This document shows positions 36,258 through 45,647 of a stretch of 64,000 nt of DNA, in pieces. Source of the DNA: Paenarthrobacter aurescens (GTDB lineage: Bacteria; Actinomycetota; Actinomycetes; Actinomycetales; Micrococcaceae). Position 1 is the stretch's first letter, and every line of letters begins with the position of its first letter. The stretch is from the NCBI RefSeq assembly GCF_041549525.1, contig NZ_CP157456.1:3596001-3660000 (forward strand), written 5' to 3'. The position numbers were made by a program, and so were the translations under genes. Below the pieces are notes generated by a model, which saw nothing but the letters and a program-made list of their open reading frames with translations, was not told where the DNA came from and did not search any database.

Positions 36258-36284
36258 AAAGTTGAGTCTACTACGCTCAACTTT
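36258..36284. promoter_or_regulatory. HAIR-type operator (HspR) upstream of clpB
   Basis: AAAGTTGAG...CTCAACTTT palindrome, with core GTTGAGT-N7-GCTCAAC (36261-36281), close to the HspR-associated inverted repeat CTTGAGT-N7-ACTCAAG that represses clpB and dnaK operons in actinobacteria. It lies 40-60 bases upstream of the TTG start. Confidence 0.8.
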
Positions 36285-36371
36285 GCTGTGGGGTCCTCTG
36301 GCTTCCATGTTTGCCCACGGCGAAACTGCTGTCCAGAGTCCGCCGAAATCAGGGGAAAGTAGGCTGGGGCC

Positions 36372-36989
36372 ATGGAGACCATCTCAACCGCAGAAGAACT
36401 CGAAGAACTCATCGGATTGCCCCTCGACCGCACCAGGAAGAAAGTGCGTGCATCCCTCAGTGACTTCGACCGCCAATGGTTGGCAGCAAGCCCCTTCTGC
36501 GTGGTCTCCACCACCGACGCTCAAGGGCGGGTGGATGCCTCACCCAAAGGTGATCCTGCCGGCTTCATCCAGGTCCTGGACGATCACACCATCGCCATCC
36601 CGGAGCGCCCGGGAAACAAGTTGGCCTTCGGCTTCCACAACATCCTGGAAAACCCGAACGTCGGCATCCTGTCTATAGTCCCCGGCCGCACGGACACCCT
36701 GCGGATCAACGGAACGGCAACGATCGTCCGGGACGCCCAGTTCTTCGACCACATGGTGGTCAAAGGGCACCGGCCCCGCGCCGCCATTGTGGTGGCTGTG
36801 GAGGAAGTGTTCACCCATTGCGGCAAGGCATTCATGCGGAGCGGACTGTGGGAACCGGAGACCTGGGGCCCCGACGCGCTACCGAGCATCGCCCTACTGG
36901 CACAGCGCTACACGCAGCCCGAAGCCCAGCTCGCGGACCTTGAGTCCTACTACGGACCCTCGTACAGGGAACGCATGTACCGGGAGTAG
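36372..36989 (+). CDS. PPOX-type flavoprotein (MSMEG_1061-like)
   Basis: A 205-residue pyridoxamine-5'-phosphate-oxidase-like protein, probably binding FMN or F420. Key segments: [32 protein letters not shown] and [27 protein letters not shown], the flavin-binding strands; [10 protein letters not shown] and [12 protein letters not shown] follow. The substrate is unknown. It stands divergent to clpB, with the HAIR site in the gap, so it could share heat-shock control, though its own -10 is not clear. Confidence 0.85.
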   Translation: METISTAEELEELIGLPLDRTRKKVRASLSDFDRQWLAASPFCVVSTTDAQGRVDASPKGDPAGFIQVLDDHTIAIPERPGNKLAFGFHNILENPNVGILSIVPGRTDTLRINGTATIVRDAQFFDHMVVKGHRPRAAIVVAVEEVFTHCGKAFMRSGLWEPETWGPDALPSIALLAQRYTQPEAQLADLESYYGPSYRERMYRE

Positions 36990-36991
36990 CA

Positions 36992-38065
36992 TCAGGCCGG
37001 GTACACCGAGACCATTGCAGACTTGACCACAAACCTGACATCCATGCCAGGCACCAGACCAAGATCCGCGGAAGCGGCCGGAGTGATATCAGCCCACAAA
37101 GCCTGAGCCGACGGCCCGCTGCGGGCGCGGACGCGGATCTGATCCCCGTATGGTTCCAGGTCCGTGATGGTCACAGGGAAGGAATTGCGTGGACTTCCGT
37201 GGACGTCGCCCAGGAAGACGGAAACGCTCGACGGCGGGAAGGCGGCCACGCCTGCCTGCCCGGGCACCGGTGACCAGTTCGGATCGTGTTGGCCAGCGAA
37301 AAGCCGGCCATCCGGCGTCGTTATTCCGTCCCCAGAGATGGTCCCGGCAACGAGGTTCAGCCCTGCGAGGCCGGCGGCAAAGTGGCTTCGTGGCCGCTCG
37401 AGAACCTGGCGCGTGGGTCCTTCTTCGGTGATGCGCCCGTTCTCCACCACAATGACGCGGTGGGCGAGCATATAGGCGTCCAGGATGTCGTGCGTGACGA
37501 TGATGGCTTTACGGTCCTTCAAGACGCGTTTGAGAACACGGCGGAGCAAGGGCGCTGCGTGGATGTCCAGTGCTGCCATTGGCTCATCCAGCAGCAGGAG
37601 CTCTGGCTCAGCGGCCAAAGCGCGGGCCACGGCAACACGTTGGGCCTGCCCGCCGGACAACTGGGCGGGTTTACGGCCTGCCAGCTCCAGCGCATCCACT
37701 TCGCCCAGCCAGTGGTGTGCGGATTTCAGCGCTGCCGGCTTGGACGCACCCGCACTGCGCGGTCCGAACGCCACGTTGTTCAAGGCGTTCAGGTGCGGGA
37801 AGAGGAGCGCCTCCTGGGCCAGAAGGGCAGTCCCCCGGAGGTGAGGAGGGCTCCAAAAGTGGGTGCCGGCGTCGAGCGTGAACAGCTCCCTGCCGCCGAT
37901 CCGCGCCCGGCCGGAATCGGGCCGCAGCAAACCCGCAATCACGCTCAGCAACGTGGACTTTCCAGCACCGTTTGGCCCCAGAATGGCCAGTGTTTCCCCG
38001 TCCGCCAAACTCACCGACATTTCAAAGTTTCTGTCGCGGAGACTGGCCTGCAGCTCGAAACTCAT
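36992..38065 (-). CDS. modC: molybdate ABC transporter ATP-binding protein
   Basis: A 357-residue ATPase: Walker [12 protein letters not shown] (about 32-42), signature [15 protein letters not shown], Walker [13 protein letters not shown], then a C-terminal TOBE/Mop molybdate-binding domain (about 285-355). It energises ModB. Last gene of the operon; its start overlaps the modB stop by ATGA. Confidence 0.93.
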   Translation of the reverse strand: MSFELQASLRDRNFEMSVSLADGETLAILGPNGAGKSTLLSVIAGLLRPDSGRARIGGRELFTLDAGTHFWSPPHLRGTALLAQEALLFPHLNALNNVAFGPRSAGASKPAALKSAHHWLGEVDALELAGRKPAQLSGGQAQRVAVARALAAEPELLLLDEPMAALDIHAAPLLRRVLKRVLKDRKAIIVTHDILDAYMLAHRVIVVENGRITEEGPTRQVLERPRSHFAAGLAGLNLVAGTISGDGITTPDGRLFAGQHDPNWSPVPGQAGVAAFPPSSVSVFLGDVHGSPRNSFPVTITDLEPYGDQIRVRARSGPSAQALWADITPAASADLGLVPGMDVRFVVKSAMVSVYPA

Positions 38066-38910
38066 GGGCGAACCTCCGCTGGGATGCTGCGTCGGCGGCC
38101 ATAACTCAGCCCAACCACCGCAACTGCTACCGCCACCAGCACCAAGGAAAGCGCCACGGCAGCGTCGGGGTCGGTTTCGCGCTGCAAATAGATCTCCAGC
38201 GGAAGGGTGCGGGTGATGCCCTCCAGGCTCCCTGCAAAGGTCAACGTAGCGCCGAACTCACCCAAACTCCGAGCGAAGGACAACACTGCCCCGGATCCGA
38301 GTCCCGGCAGAACCAGCGGCAGGGTGACCCTCCGCAGGACCGTGGTGGGCCGGGCGCCGAGGGTTGCCGCCACAGCCTCGTATCGGCTTCCTGCCGATCG
38401 GAGGGCGCCCTCCAGGCTGACCACCAGGAACGGCAGAGCAACAAAAGTCTGGGCCAGGACCACGGCGGCAGTGGAGAACGCGATCTGGATGCCGGCCAGT
38501 TCAAGGGATTTTCCGAGGAGGCCTTGCCGGCCGAAGGTATACAGCAGGGCGAGGCCGCCAACCACCGGCGGCAGCACCAGCGGCAACAGGACGAACGAAC
38601 GGAGAAGCCTCTGTCCGGGGAACTCCCCACGGGCCAGCACCAACGCCAGAGGAACTCCCAGCACAATGCACAGGACGGTGCTGGCCGCAGAGGTCCTCAA
38701 ACTCAGGCCCAGCGCGGCGACGGATGAGTCCGAGGTGATCAGCGGAATGAACTGTGGCCAGTTCACCCGCAGGAGCATGGCCGCCAAGGGAAGCACCATG
38801 AGGAGTCCGCCCATAGCGGCGATCAGGTAGATCCAGCGCGGAATACCGTGGTAGCCGCCGCGCTTGATCACGCCCGCGTAGCCTCCGCTACGGCGTTCCG
38901 AAGCCGGCAT
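38062..38910 (-). CDS. modB: molybdate ABC transporter permease
   Basis: A 282-residue membrane protein with about six helices and the EAA loop near [27 protein letters not shown] (split), which contacts ModC. ATG 38910 (PASERRSGG start) has AGAAG 10 bases upstream and overlaps modA by 23 bases; a GTG at 38937 is a possible longer start. Part of modABC. Confidence 0.9.
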   Translation of the reverse strand: MPASERRSGGYAGVIKRGGYHGIPRWIYLIAAMGGLLMVLPLAAMLLRVNWPQFIPLITSDSSVAALGLSLRTSAASTVLCIVLGVPLALVLARGEFPGQRLLRSFVLLPLVLPPVVGGLALLYTFGRQGLLGKSLELAGIQIAFSTAAVVLAQTFVALPFLVVSLEGALRSAGSRYEAVAATLGARPTTVLRRVTLPLVLPGLGSGAVLSFARSLGEFGATLTFAGSLEGITRTLPLEIYLQRETDPDAAVALSLVLVAVAVAVVGLSYGRRRSIPAEVRP

Positions 38911-39700
38911 CTCTAAGGACCTTCTTGCCCGCTTCACTGGTGACGTTGGCTATGAAAGCCGCCGCGAGTTCCTTGTTCTTGCTGGGGCCAACAGTGGCGA
39001 TCGGGTAAGTATTGACGGCCTTGTCCGACTCCGGGAAAGGTATGCCAACAACCTTGTCACCGGCGCCCCTGACGTCCGTGACGTACACCAGGCCCGCGTC
39101 AGCTTCGCCCGAGGTCACTTTGCCCAGGACATCGGTCACGGACGATTCCTCGCTGACCGGCTTCAGCGTTGTCCCCGCAGCCTTCTCAACGGCCTCCGTT
39201 GCGGCACCGCAGGGAACCTGGCTGGCGCAGGTCACCACTTTGACGCCGGGCTTGGCGAGGTCCGCGAAGGAAGAGATCGACGCCGGATTGCCGGGCGGGA
39301 CCGCGATCTCCAGGACGTTGGTGGCAAAGTTGGTTGCCGCACTCTCCACGAGGCCCTGATCAGCGAGCTTGTTCATGTTCTTCGCGTCCGCCGAGGCGAA
39401 AACGTCCGCGGGAGCGCCCTGGGTGATCTGCGTGACAAGGTCTGACGAGCCGGCGAAGCTCAGCGTCACTTTGGTGCCAGGGTGCTGGACTTCAAAATCC
39501 TTGGCCAGCTGGGTGAAGGTGGTTTTCAGGGAAGCCGCCGCAAAGACCGTGATTTCTCCGGACATGGAGGACCCCGGGCTGGGCGAGCCGGTGGCCGGAC
39601 GCGTCGTTCCGGATGCGCAGGCCGTAAAGCTACCTGCCAGGCCTATGGCCAAAGCGCCCGCCACCACCGAGTTTGTGACGCGATTCCGGAAGTTCCTCAT
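38888..39700 (-). CDS. modA: molybdate-binding lipoprotein
   Basis: A 270-residue extracellular binding protein. Signal peptide with lipobox FTAC (about residue 27), then [45 protein letters not shown] and GLVYVTDV, the two-lobe ModA fold that holds the oxyanion with Ser and backbone amides. Start ATG 39700 has AGGGAAAGAG upstream and gives a normal signal; the longer frame from 39838 overlaps the regulator gene and is rejected. Confidence 0.93.
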   Translation of the reverse strand: MRNFRNRVTNSVVAGALAIGLAGSFTACASGTTRPATGSPSPGSSMSGEITVFAAASLKTTFTQLAKDFEVQHPGTKVTLSFAGSSDLVTQITQGAPADVFASADAKNMNKLADQGLVESAATNFATNVLEIAVPPGNPASISSFADLAKPGVKVVTCASQVPCGAATEAVEKAAGTTLKPVSEESSVTDVLGKVTSGEADAGLVYVTDVRGAGDKVVGIPFPESDKAVNTYPIATVGPSKNKELAAAFIANVTSEAGKKVLRDAGFGTP

Positions 39701-40107
39701 ATGATGCTCTTTCCCTGCGGTGTTTCGATGATGACAGTGGTGGCCTTGACCACGGCGGTGGCTACCGAGCCCAGTTCCAGCCCGAGCTCCCGGACAGCTT
39801 CGCTGCTCATCAGCGACACCACGCGGAACGGCCCGCACTGAAGTTCCACTTGGGCCATGACCTTGTCCGCGGTGATGCCGGTGACCAGGCCGACGAAGCG
39901 GTTCCGTGCTGAGCTTGCTGCCCGGGACGGATTGTCCGGGAGGTGCGATTGATCGCGGGCAAGCGTGGCCAGTTCCAATCCGTCCACAGCCAAGCGCCCG
40001 GCTGCGTCCTTTCCGGCTGTTAGCGTTCCGTTTTCAGTCCAGCGCCTCACGGTGTCGTCGCTGACACCCAGGAAGCGGGCGGCTTCGGAAATTCGTATTT
40101 GCGGCAT
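39697..40107 (-). CDS. HTH-TOBE molybdate-responsive regulator
   Basis: A 136-residue two-domain protein: residues ~4-55 a MerR/excisionase-type helix-turn-helix (ISEAARFLGVSDDTVRRWTENG) and ~70-135 a single TOBE/Mop molybdate-binding domain (RNRFVGLVTGITADKVMAQVELQCG split). It plays the ModE part with a different DNA-binding fold. The stop overlaps modA by ATGA, so it leads the operon regulator-modA-modB-modC. Start ATG 40107 is preceded by TATGAT six bases upstream, so a leaderless message is likely. Confidence 0.85.
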   Translation of the reverse strand: MPQIRISEAARFLGVSDDTVRRWTENGTLTAGKDAAGRLAVDGLELATLARDQSHLPDNPSRAASSARNRFVGLVTGITADKVMAQVELQCGPFRVVSLMSSEAVRELGLELGSVATAVVKATTVIIETPQGKSII

Positions 40108-40134
40108 GGTTTCATCATAGTGCCGCATATGCGG
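40094..40134 (-). promoter_or_regulatory. mod operon promoter with palindromic operator
   Basis: A -10 TATGAT (40114-40119, reverse) stands 6 bases before the ATG. Just upstream is a perfect palindrome CCGCATATGCGG (40123-40134); a related inverted copy, CGTATTTGCGGCA, lies at 40094-40106 over the start codon. Such flanking sites fit autorepression by the HTH-TOBE protein. Confidence 0.5.
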
Positions 40135-40389
40135 TTGCTTTGCTCGTATGTAGTTGCAAGCGAAACATGACTCTATGGGTGGGGGTGTTTACGTCCGCAC
40201 CCTTTACCGCCGTGTGCACCCCTTTGGCGTCACTCGTGCACCCCGTGCCGCACGACGCACCCGTAAACTCTGGTGCGCCTGGCGGAAAGTGGTGCGCCGC
40301 CGTCGTCGTTCGCCGTTATGCTCTAGCCCCAAGGGACCCGCAGCCGTACCCTGTTCATGGGGAGAGTCTTAGGCGCGGAGGAGCGTCCC

Positions 40390-41724
40390 ATGGAATGGAT
40401 TCGACCGGACAGTCCCAGCTATGACGACGCCCGGAAACTCTTCAACGCAATGATTGATCGCCGGCCCGCCGTCATTGCCAAATGCTCTGATCCTGGCGAA
40501 GTAGCCGAGGCACTGCACTATGCGCACAACCACAATCTGGACGTCGCGGTTCGCTCGGGCGGGCACTCGGTGGCGGGGATGTCCACCAATGAGGGCGGCC
40601 TGGTGGTGGACGTCCGTCCCATGAAGTCCATCAGCATAGACCGCGGGATGAAGACTGCCACGGCGGGTGCCGGACTCACTTGGGGTGAGTTCGATCGCGC
40701 AACACAGCAATATGGGCTGGCGGTCACTGGCGGACGCGCATCCACTACGGGAGTCTCGGGGTTTACCTTGGGTGGGGGCTCAGGATGGCTGGAACGGGCT
40801 TACGGATTCGCCTGCGACAACCTCCTTTCGGTGGACCTGGTCACGGCATCCGGGGATCGGGTGACCGCCAGCCCGGGCGAGAATCCGGAGCTGTTCTGGG
40901 CTCTTCACGGAGGAGGCGGGAACTTCGGCGTCGCAACATCGCTGACGTTCAAACTGCACGATCTTGGGCCTTCCGTCATGGCCGGACTCATGCTTTTCCC
41001 CGGCGAGGACGCCGCCGGCTTGTCCCGGGCCTACCGGCAGATCGCGTTTGACGCTCCCGACGCCGTAGGTACAGCCCTCGTGTACCTCACCGCTCCCTCG
41101 GAAGAGTTCGTTCCGGAAGAGATGGTGGGCAAACTCGCCGTGGGGATGGCCTACATCTACGCCGGCGACGTAGAGTCCGGCGCGGAGCACGCCACGCCGT
41201 TCAAGGATCTGGGCCCCTCCGTGGATCTGGTCTCACCCATGGCCTATGCGGACTTCCAGTGCATGATTGATGATCCCCCGGACCTCTATAACTACTGGAG
41301 CGCCGACTACCACAACGATCTTTCCGATGATGCCCTGGATCTGCTGGTTGACTCAGCGCAGCGCCTTCCAGGACCGCACTCGCAGCAGTTGGTGGCACGC
41401 TGGGGCGGAGCAGTTTCCGGGCCGGCCGCTGCAAACACACCCCTTCAGCACCGGGGAGCCTCGTGGGTCAGCCACCCGTTCGGCCTGGCCGAAACTCCGG
41501 AAGGCGGCCAGGAGGCAAAAGCCTGGGTCAAACAATTCCGGCAGGACATCGCCCCGCACACCACGGGAGGCGTATGGCTGAACTTCATCGGCGACGAAGG
41601 GCAGGACCGGATCATGGCAGCTTATGGAGAACAGAACTACCGGAGGCTGTCCCTGGTGAAACGCGAATTTGATCCGGACAACGTCTTCCGCGGTAACCAG
41701 AACATCCTGCCGGCGCAGCACTGA
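40390..41724 (+). CDS. FAD-binding oxidoreductase, berberine-bridge-enzyme-like
   Basis: A 444-residue secreted-type or cytoplasmic oxidase of the vanillyl-alcohol/BBE family. The FAD domain has VRSGGHSVAGMSTNEGGLVVD (with the His for covalent FAD) and GVSGFTLGGGSGWLERAYG; the usual second, cysteine link of BBE is absent, so attachment is monocovalent. The C-terminal BBE motif EQNYRRLSLVKREFDPDNVFRGNQNI is present. No signal peptide. ATG 40390 has GGAGGAGCG upstream. Substrate unknown (sugars, alkaloids or polyketides in relatives). Confidence 0.85.
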   Translation: MEWIRPDSPSYDDARKLFNAMIDRRPAVIAKCSDPGEVAEALHYAHNHNLDVAVRSGGHSVAGMSTNEGGLVVDVRPMKSISIDRGMKTATAGAGLTWGEFDRATQQYGLAVTGGRASTTGVSGFTLGGGSGWLERAYGFACDNLLSVDLVTASGDRVTASPGENPELFWALHGGGGNFGVATSLTFKLHDLGPSVMAGLMLFPGEDAAGLSRAYRQIAFDAPDAVGTALVYLTAPSEEFVPEEMVGKLAVGMAYIYAGDVESGAEHATPFKDLGPSVDLVSPMAYADFQCMIDDPPDLYNYWSADYHNDLSDDALDLLVDSAQRLPGPHSQQLVARWGGAVSGPAAANTPLQHRGASWVSHPFGLAETPEGGQEAKAWVKQFRQDIAPHTTGGVWLNFIGDEGQDRIMAAYGEQNYRRLSLVKREFDPDNVFRGNQNILPAQH

Positions 41725-41736
41725 GTTTCCTGCACT

Positions 41737-41832
41737 CCTTCCCAGTTGCCGTGATCAGCGCGGGCAGTGAAGCCTGTACTTCCGGGACGGCAGCACGGCG
41801 GTAGACGTCCCGATGGCCGGCAACTGGGAAGG
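41737..41832. repeat. long-range inverted repeat, 15-bp arms
   Basis: CCTTCCCAGTTGCCG (41737-41751) and CGGCAACTGGGAAGG (41818-41832) are exact complements; an inner pair GGGACG/CGTCCC lies in the 66-base loop. Likely a structured RNA end of the FAD oxidase gene or a non-coding palindromic element. The right arm lies 10 bases upstream of the next promoter's TACACT. Confidence 0.6.
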
Positions 41833-41854
41833 ATCACATGGGTACACTTTGGCA

Positions 41855-42724
41855 ATGGCCATCTACCTCGATCCGCCCTTGTGGCCAGCGCATGGAACAG
41901 TGTTTTCGCATCTGGTTTCGGACTCGTCGTTGGATGAGCTGCACGCATTCGCGGCCGCCGCCGGAGTTCCCGGGCGGGCCTTCGACGGCGACCACTACGA
42001 CGTCCCAGAACGCCGCTACAACGACCTCGTTTCTGCGGGTGCCATCCCAGTGGAGGCCCGCATCCTGGTCCGCAAGCTCATTGCCAGCGGACTACGTATC
42101 CCGGCTCGTGAACGGAGCAAGGCCTTGACAGTACCGTTGATGGAACGTTGGAACAGCACCTACCCAGGGCATGAGGAGCTGGGCCTTGAGTTGCTGGAAC
42201 GCTGGGGCGAGGAACGCCGGAAGTATCACAGCAGGACACATCTCCTGGCCGTCCTCGAAGCCTTGGATGTGCTGGCGGAACCGGAACAACCCGCCAGAAC
42301 AGTTGTGCTTGCCGCCTGGTTTCACGATGCCGTCTACGAAGGGGTCGCCGGGAAGGACGAAGAAGAATCCGCACGCCTTGCCGAAGAACGTCTCACGGCC
42401 GCTGGTTTGGCTCCGCACGAGGTGGCCGAGGTGGCCCGGCTTGTCCGGCTCACGGCCACGCACAGCCCAAAGACAGGTGACTACGCCGGGGCGCTCCTTT
42501 GCGATGCCGATCTCTCCGTGCTCGGCGGTGACCCCCAGTCCTATGCCAGGTACCTTGCCGCCGTCCGCGAAGACTACGCCCACGTCAGCGACGAGGACTT
42601 CGCGAACGGCCGCGCCGCCGTCGTACGTCAGCTCCTCAGGCTGGACCCGCTGTTCCACGGCGAACGCGCCAAAGCACTCTGGTTAACGGCTGCGCGACGG
42701 AACCTCACCGGCGAACTCGGGTGA
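41855..42724 (+). CDS. DUF4031-HD domain fusion protein
   Basis: A 289-residue protein. Residues 1-80 match DUF4031 (AIYLDPPLWPAHGTVFSHLVSD, HYDVPERRY). Residues ~100-280 are an HD-type metal hydrolase: HSRTHLLAVLEAL, VLAAWFHDAVYEG with the HD pair, and a late DADLSVLGG. Such HD domains hydrolyse phosphoesters, often of nucleotides. The substrate is unknown. Start ATG 41855 follows TACACT by 6 bases, so it is probably leaderless. An independent gene with a strong palindrome downstream. Confidence 0.8.
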   Translation: MAIYLDPPLWPAHGTVFSHLVSDSSLDELHAFAAAAGVPGRAFDGDHYDVPERRYNDLVSAGAIPVEARILVRKLIASGLRIPARERSKALTVPLMERWNSTYPGHEELGLELLERWGEERRKYHSRTHLLAVLEALDVLAEPEQPARTVVLAAWFHDAVYEGVAGKDEEESARLAEERLTAAGLAPHEVAEVARLVRLTATHSPKTGDYAGALLCDADLSVLGGDPQSYARYLAAVREDYAHVSDEDFANGRAAVVRQLLRLDPLFHGERAKALWLTAARRNLTGELG

Positions 42725-42749
42725 GCAGTTCCCCCAAGCCTTCCCCGCT

Positions 42750-42807
42750 TAGACGACGAGCTGCAGGGTAGACGGCAGGAATCGTCTACCCTGCAGCGAA
42801 CCGTCTA
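42750..42807. terminator. bidirectional double-stem terminator between HD and YccF genes
   Basis: CTGCAGGGTAGACG and CGTCTACCCTGCAG form 14 perfect pairs; TAGACG/CGTCTA extend it after a 5-base internal loop. It sits between convergent genes. Confidence 0.7.
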
Positions 42808-42823
42808 AATGGGGTGCGGCGGT

Positions 42824-43225
42824 CTAGCGGTAGGTGCTCACGAACGGCTGGCTGGTGGGCACAATCTGCTTGCCCAAGGGCATCAGCGAGACGGGGATCA
42901 GCTTCAGGTTGGCGATGGCCAGCGGGATTCCAATGATGGTGATGGCCATGGCAACCGCCGTGACCACGTGACCGATCGCAATCCAGATGCCCGCAACCAG
43001 CAGCCAGATCACGTTGCCCAGGGTAGCGAAGACCCCGGCACCGCCCGGCTTCTCAACCACCATCTGGCCGAAGGGCCACAGGCAGTAAGCCCCGATCCGG
43101 AAGGACGCGATGCCCCACGGGATGGTCACAATGAGCACGCAGCAAATGATGCCTGCCGCGAAGTAGCCCAAAGCCAGCCAGAACCCACCGAAGACAAGCC
43201 AGATGATGTTAAGGAGCGTTTTCAT
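42824..43225 (-). CDS. YccF-family membrane protein
   Basis: A 133-residue inner-membrane protein with two DUF307 (YccF) repeats, each with two helices: TLLNIIWLVFGGFWLALGYF and TLGNVIWLLVAGIWIAIGH, each followed by a PxG(I/L)A segment. Function unknown. ATG 43225 has AGGA 4-5 bases upstream; earlier starts would add a basic tail. Confidence 0.85.
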   Translation of the reverse strand: MKTLLNIIWLVFGGFWLALGYFAAGIICCVLIVTIPWGIASFRIGAYCLWPFGQMVVEKPGGAGVFATLGNVIWLLVAGIWIAIGHVVTAVAMAITIIGIPLAIANLKLIPVSLMPLGKQIVPTSQPFVSTYR

Positions 43226-43336
43226 AGTCCTCATTCTGCCCTGCCGGACCGGCAAAAAGGCTAGGGGTCTGCCCTGAATCTTCCCTGACTTCCAGCTTTA
43301 CGCACCAGAGCGGGATTACACGCAACGGGCCACGGC

Positions 43337-43789
43337 TTAGCCAGCCAGGACGCCGTCCAGCTTGTCGAACGAGGTACCCCACCCGTCGCGGGTCATCTCT
43401 ACCCACTCCTCGGACGCAAACGGCCCCTGCGTGAGAGTCATCCGGGTGCGTCCGTTGAGGTCTTCAAATTCGAGGTGCATTTCCTCGAACTCGTGGTCAG
43501 CGTCCGGGGCAGCTTTGGCTTGGGCCACCAAAAGAGCAGGGCTGTCCAGTTCCTTGATGGTGGCTTCAATGGGAGCCGACTGTTCGCCGTTCTCATCCGA
43601 CCACACCATAACTACTTGCCACACGCCGCCAACGCGGGGTTCAACAATGATCTGATCCCGGGGAGCTTCAACCTCCACGGGCCCGAACCACTGGGTGAGT
43701 TTGTCCGGCTCCATCCATGCCTCAAAAACCTTCTCGCGGGGAGCATCGAATTCGCGGCTCATGGTCAGGGTGTGCTGTTCGGTGCTCAT
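43337..43789 (-). CDS. SRPBCC/AHSA1-type protein
   Basis: A 150-residue START-like fold, probably binding a hydrophobic ligand: MSREFDAPREKVFEAWMEPDKLTQWFGP is the typical N-terminal helix-grip entry and EEWVEMTRDGWGTSFDKLDGVL the final helix. Function not assignable. GGGAG lies 10 bases before the ATG. Monocistronic. Confidence 0.8.
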   Translation of the reverse strand: MSTEQHTLTMSREFDAPREKVFEAWMEPDKLTQWFGPVEVEAPRDQIIVEPRVGGVWQVVMVWSDENGEQSAPIEATIKELDSPALLVAQAKAAPDADHEFEEMHLEFEDLNGRTRMTLTQGPFASEEWVEMTRDGWGTSFDKLDGVLAG

Positions 43790-43856
43790 TGCTATTACTC
43801 CCGGGGTGTCGGTAATGCTCGATGTCCAAGTAGTGATGCGTTGATGATAAATGACG

Positions 43857-44453
43857 TCAGGCTTTAGCGGCCTCGACGAACGCGCGGATCTTGGCCAGGT
43901 CCTTCACACCGCGGGATGCCTCCACACCGGAAGACACGTCCACTCCCCAAGCCCCGGCTGCTGCTGCGGCGAAAGCTACGTTCCCGGTTTCGAGACCGCC
44001 GGCCAGGAGCCATTGCCGGCCGTCGAGGTCCTTTGCGCGCACTGAGGCGTAGTCCCAGGACTCCCCTGAACCGGGAACAGCAGCATCGATCAGGAACATG
44101 TCTTCGCCCAGATCAGCGAACTCGTCCTGCGAGGCACCCATGGTGACGGCCCGGATGAGCCGCATCCCGGCGTCGTGCACTGTTGTGACGTCCTCAGCCG
44201 TCCGGTGACCGTGCAATTGCACCCATTCCAGGCCCGCGGCACGTGCCGTAGCCACGGCGTCGGCTGCGTCCTCGTGCCGGAAAACACCCACAGCGTGAAC
44301 ACCCTCGGGCACCAGCGGCAGCAGGATGCGCACCTGATCGGGGCTGACTTCGCGGGGGCTGGCAGTGAGTACAAAGCCAACCGCGTCCGCGCCGGCGTCC
44401 GTCGCTTCACGCACGGATTCGGGCGTGCTCAAGCCACATACTTTGACGAACAT
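43857..44453 (-). CDS. trpF: phosphoribosylanthranilate isomerase
   Basis: A 198-residue TIM barrel of tryptophan synthesis (Amadori rearrangement of PRA). Motifs FVKVCGLSTPESV with the catalytic Cys, GADAVGFVLTASPREV, VQLHG, and DVSSGVEASRGVKD with the phosphate-binding loop are all kept. ATG 44453 has GGAGG 7-8 bases upstream. No other trp gene adjoins it, so trpF is split from the operon. Confidence 0.93.
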   Translation of the reverse strand: MFVKVCGLSTPESVREATDAGADAVGFVLTASPREVSPDQVRILLPLVPEGVHAVGVFRHEDAADAVATARAAGLEWVQLHGHRTAEDVTTVHDAGMRLIRAVTMGASQDEFADLGEDMFLIDAAVPGSGESWDYASVRAKDLDGRQWLLAGGLETGNVAFAAAAAGAWGVDVSSGVEASRGVKDLAKIRAFVEAAKA

Positions 44454-44550
44454 TCCCGCGCCTCCAGCTGAACTCGCAACGTTTTCCACATATGACGTTA
44501 GCAAGCCGCCAAGCCAACGCAGAAGCCGTGTCCACCACTAGGCTGGTCGA

Positions 44551-45198
44551 ATGGAGATTATCCGCTTTGCCGAGATCCGTCCCGAACCGTGGCGCAACGG
44601 AGGCGGGGTGACGCGCGAACTCGCCAGCCACCCGAAGGCCGCCTCAGCACAGGATGGTGCCTGGGATTGGAGAGTCAGCATTGCGGACGTTTCCAAAGCC
44701 GGGGAGTTTTCCGCGTTTCCGGGCATGGAGCGTGTCATCACCATCATCGAGGGCGAGCTGCTCCTCCTCACCGTTGACGGTGCCGAGCACCCGCTGGAGA
44801 AGTACCGTCCGTTCCGTTTCTCCGGTGAAGCTGCTTCGTCGGCAACCCTGCCCACCGGCGACATCCGGGATCTGAACGTCATCGCGCGCACCGGTGCTTT
44901 CAAGGGCTACACCTCCATTGTGGAGATCTCCAAGAAACGCGCGCACCCGGTCTTCGAAGGCCAGTTGGCCGTGCTGCTTGAGGGTAAGGCCACGGTGGCG
45001 CCCGGGGCCGCTGTTGACGGGCAGGCTTCCGTGGAAGAAGAGTCCGACGGCGGCAACCCGGCACCCAGCGTCGGCGAGCCTGTGGAGCTGTCCCGTTACG
45101 ACGCCGTGGTTGGCTCGGATACCCGCAGTCCGGAGATCTCAGGCCGGGGCTTCATAGCCGTGATCTCCATAGATCATGTGGAACCGCAGCACGCCTGA
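44551..45198 (+). CDS. hutD: HutD family protein
   Basis: A 215-residue cupin-like protein of the HutD family (EIIRFAEIRPEPWRNGGGVTRELA, the diagnostic N-terminus, and GMERVITIIEGELLLLTVDG). In histidine-utilisation clusters it is thought to limit Hut flux, but the exact role is unsettled; no hut gene lies here. A linker rich in Glu and Ser (about 155-185) precedes the last strand. TAGGCT stands 6 bases before ATG, so it is probably leaderless. Confidence 0.8.
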   Translation: MEIIRFAEIRPEPWRNGGGVTRELASHPKAASAQDGAWDWRVSIADVSKAGEFSAFPGMERVITIIEGELLLLTVDGAEHPLEKYRPFRFSGEAASSATLPTGDIRDLNVIARTGAFKGYTSIVEISKKRAHPVFEGQLAVLLEGKATVAPGAAVDGQASVEEESDGGNPAPSVGEPVELSRYDAVVGSDTRSPEISGRGFIAVISIDHVEPQHA

Positions 45199-45277
45199 GC
45201 TGGTGACGTTAACCACCAGAAGTGGCCACCCCGAGCAGGAGTTGCTAGCCTGAAATGAAGGTTCCGCTCTGGAACCT

Positions 45278-45318
45278 CCGGACGACGGTTCAGTACCCGG
45301 CACGCGACAAGACTGGCC
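45278..45318 (+). ncRNA. guanidine-III riboswitch (ykkC-III)
   Basis: The run CCGGACGACGG ... GTACCCGG ... GACAAGACTGGCC has the spacing and invariant bases of the guanidine-III class (CCGGACGA...GTACCCGG...GACAAGAC). It ends 12 bases before the SMR start and so can control ribosome access. It is known to sense guanidinium in actinobacteria; the neighbours are its usual targets. Confidence 0.85.
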
Positions 45319-45330
45319 AAAGGAAATGTC

Positions 45331-45645
45331 ATGTCGTGGTTAATTCTCATTTTCTCCGGAGCACTTGAAGCTGTGTGGGCTGCAGCTCTCCACCGCTCCA
45401 AGGGTTTCCGCAAACCAGTACCCACCATTGTGTTCCTGGTATCGGTCATCGCCAGCATGGCTGGACTGGCCATTGCGATGCAATCCATTCCCACCGGCAC
45501 GGCTTACGCCGTGTGGGTTGGCGTAGGCGTGGTTCTCACAGCCACCTACGCCATGGTTACCAAAGTTGAACCCGCGACGACGGCCAGGCTGCTCCTTCTG
45601 GCGGGCATTGGCGCGTGCGTAGTTGGCCTGAAGGTGGTGGCATAG
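45331..45645 (+). CDS. SMR-family guanidinium exporter, subunit 1
   Basis: A 104-residue four-helix small multidrug resistance protein. The essential membrane glutamate is E13 in SGALEAVWAAALHRS, and the GTAYAVWVGVGVV motif of the guanidinium exporter (Gdx/SugE) branch is present. AAAGGAAA precedes ATG 45331. The guanidine-III riboswitch upstream assigns the substrate. It is paired with a second SMR gene two bases downstream, so it may form a heterodimer. Confidence 0.9.
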   Translation: MSWLILIFSGALEAVWAAALHRSKGFRKPVPTIVFLVSVIASMAGLAIAMQSIPTGTAYAVWVGVGVVLTATYAMVTKVEPATTARLLLLAGIGACVVGLKVVA

Positions 45646-45647
45646 CC

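Noticed and set aside
35251..36678. A 475-residue forward frame across the clpB start and the PPOX gene.
   Set aside because: Crosses the HAIR operator and two known genes in other frames; no family features.
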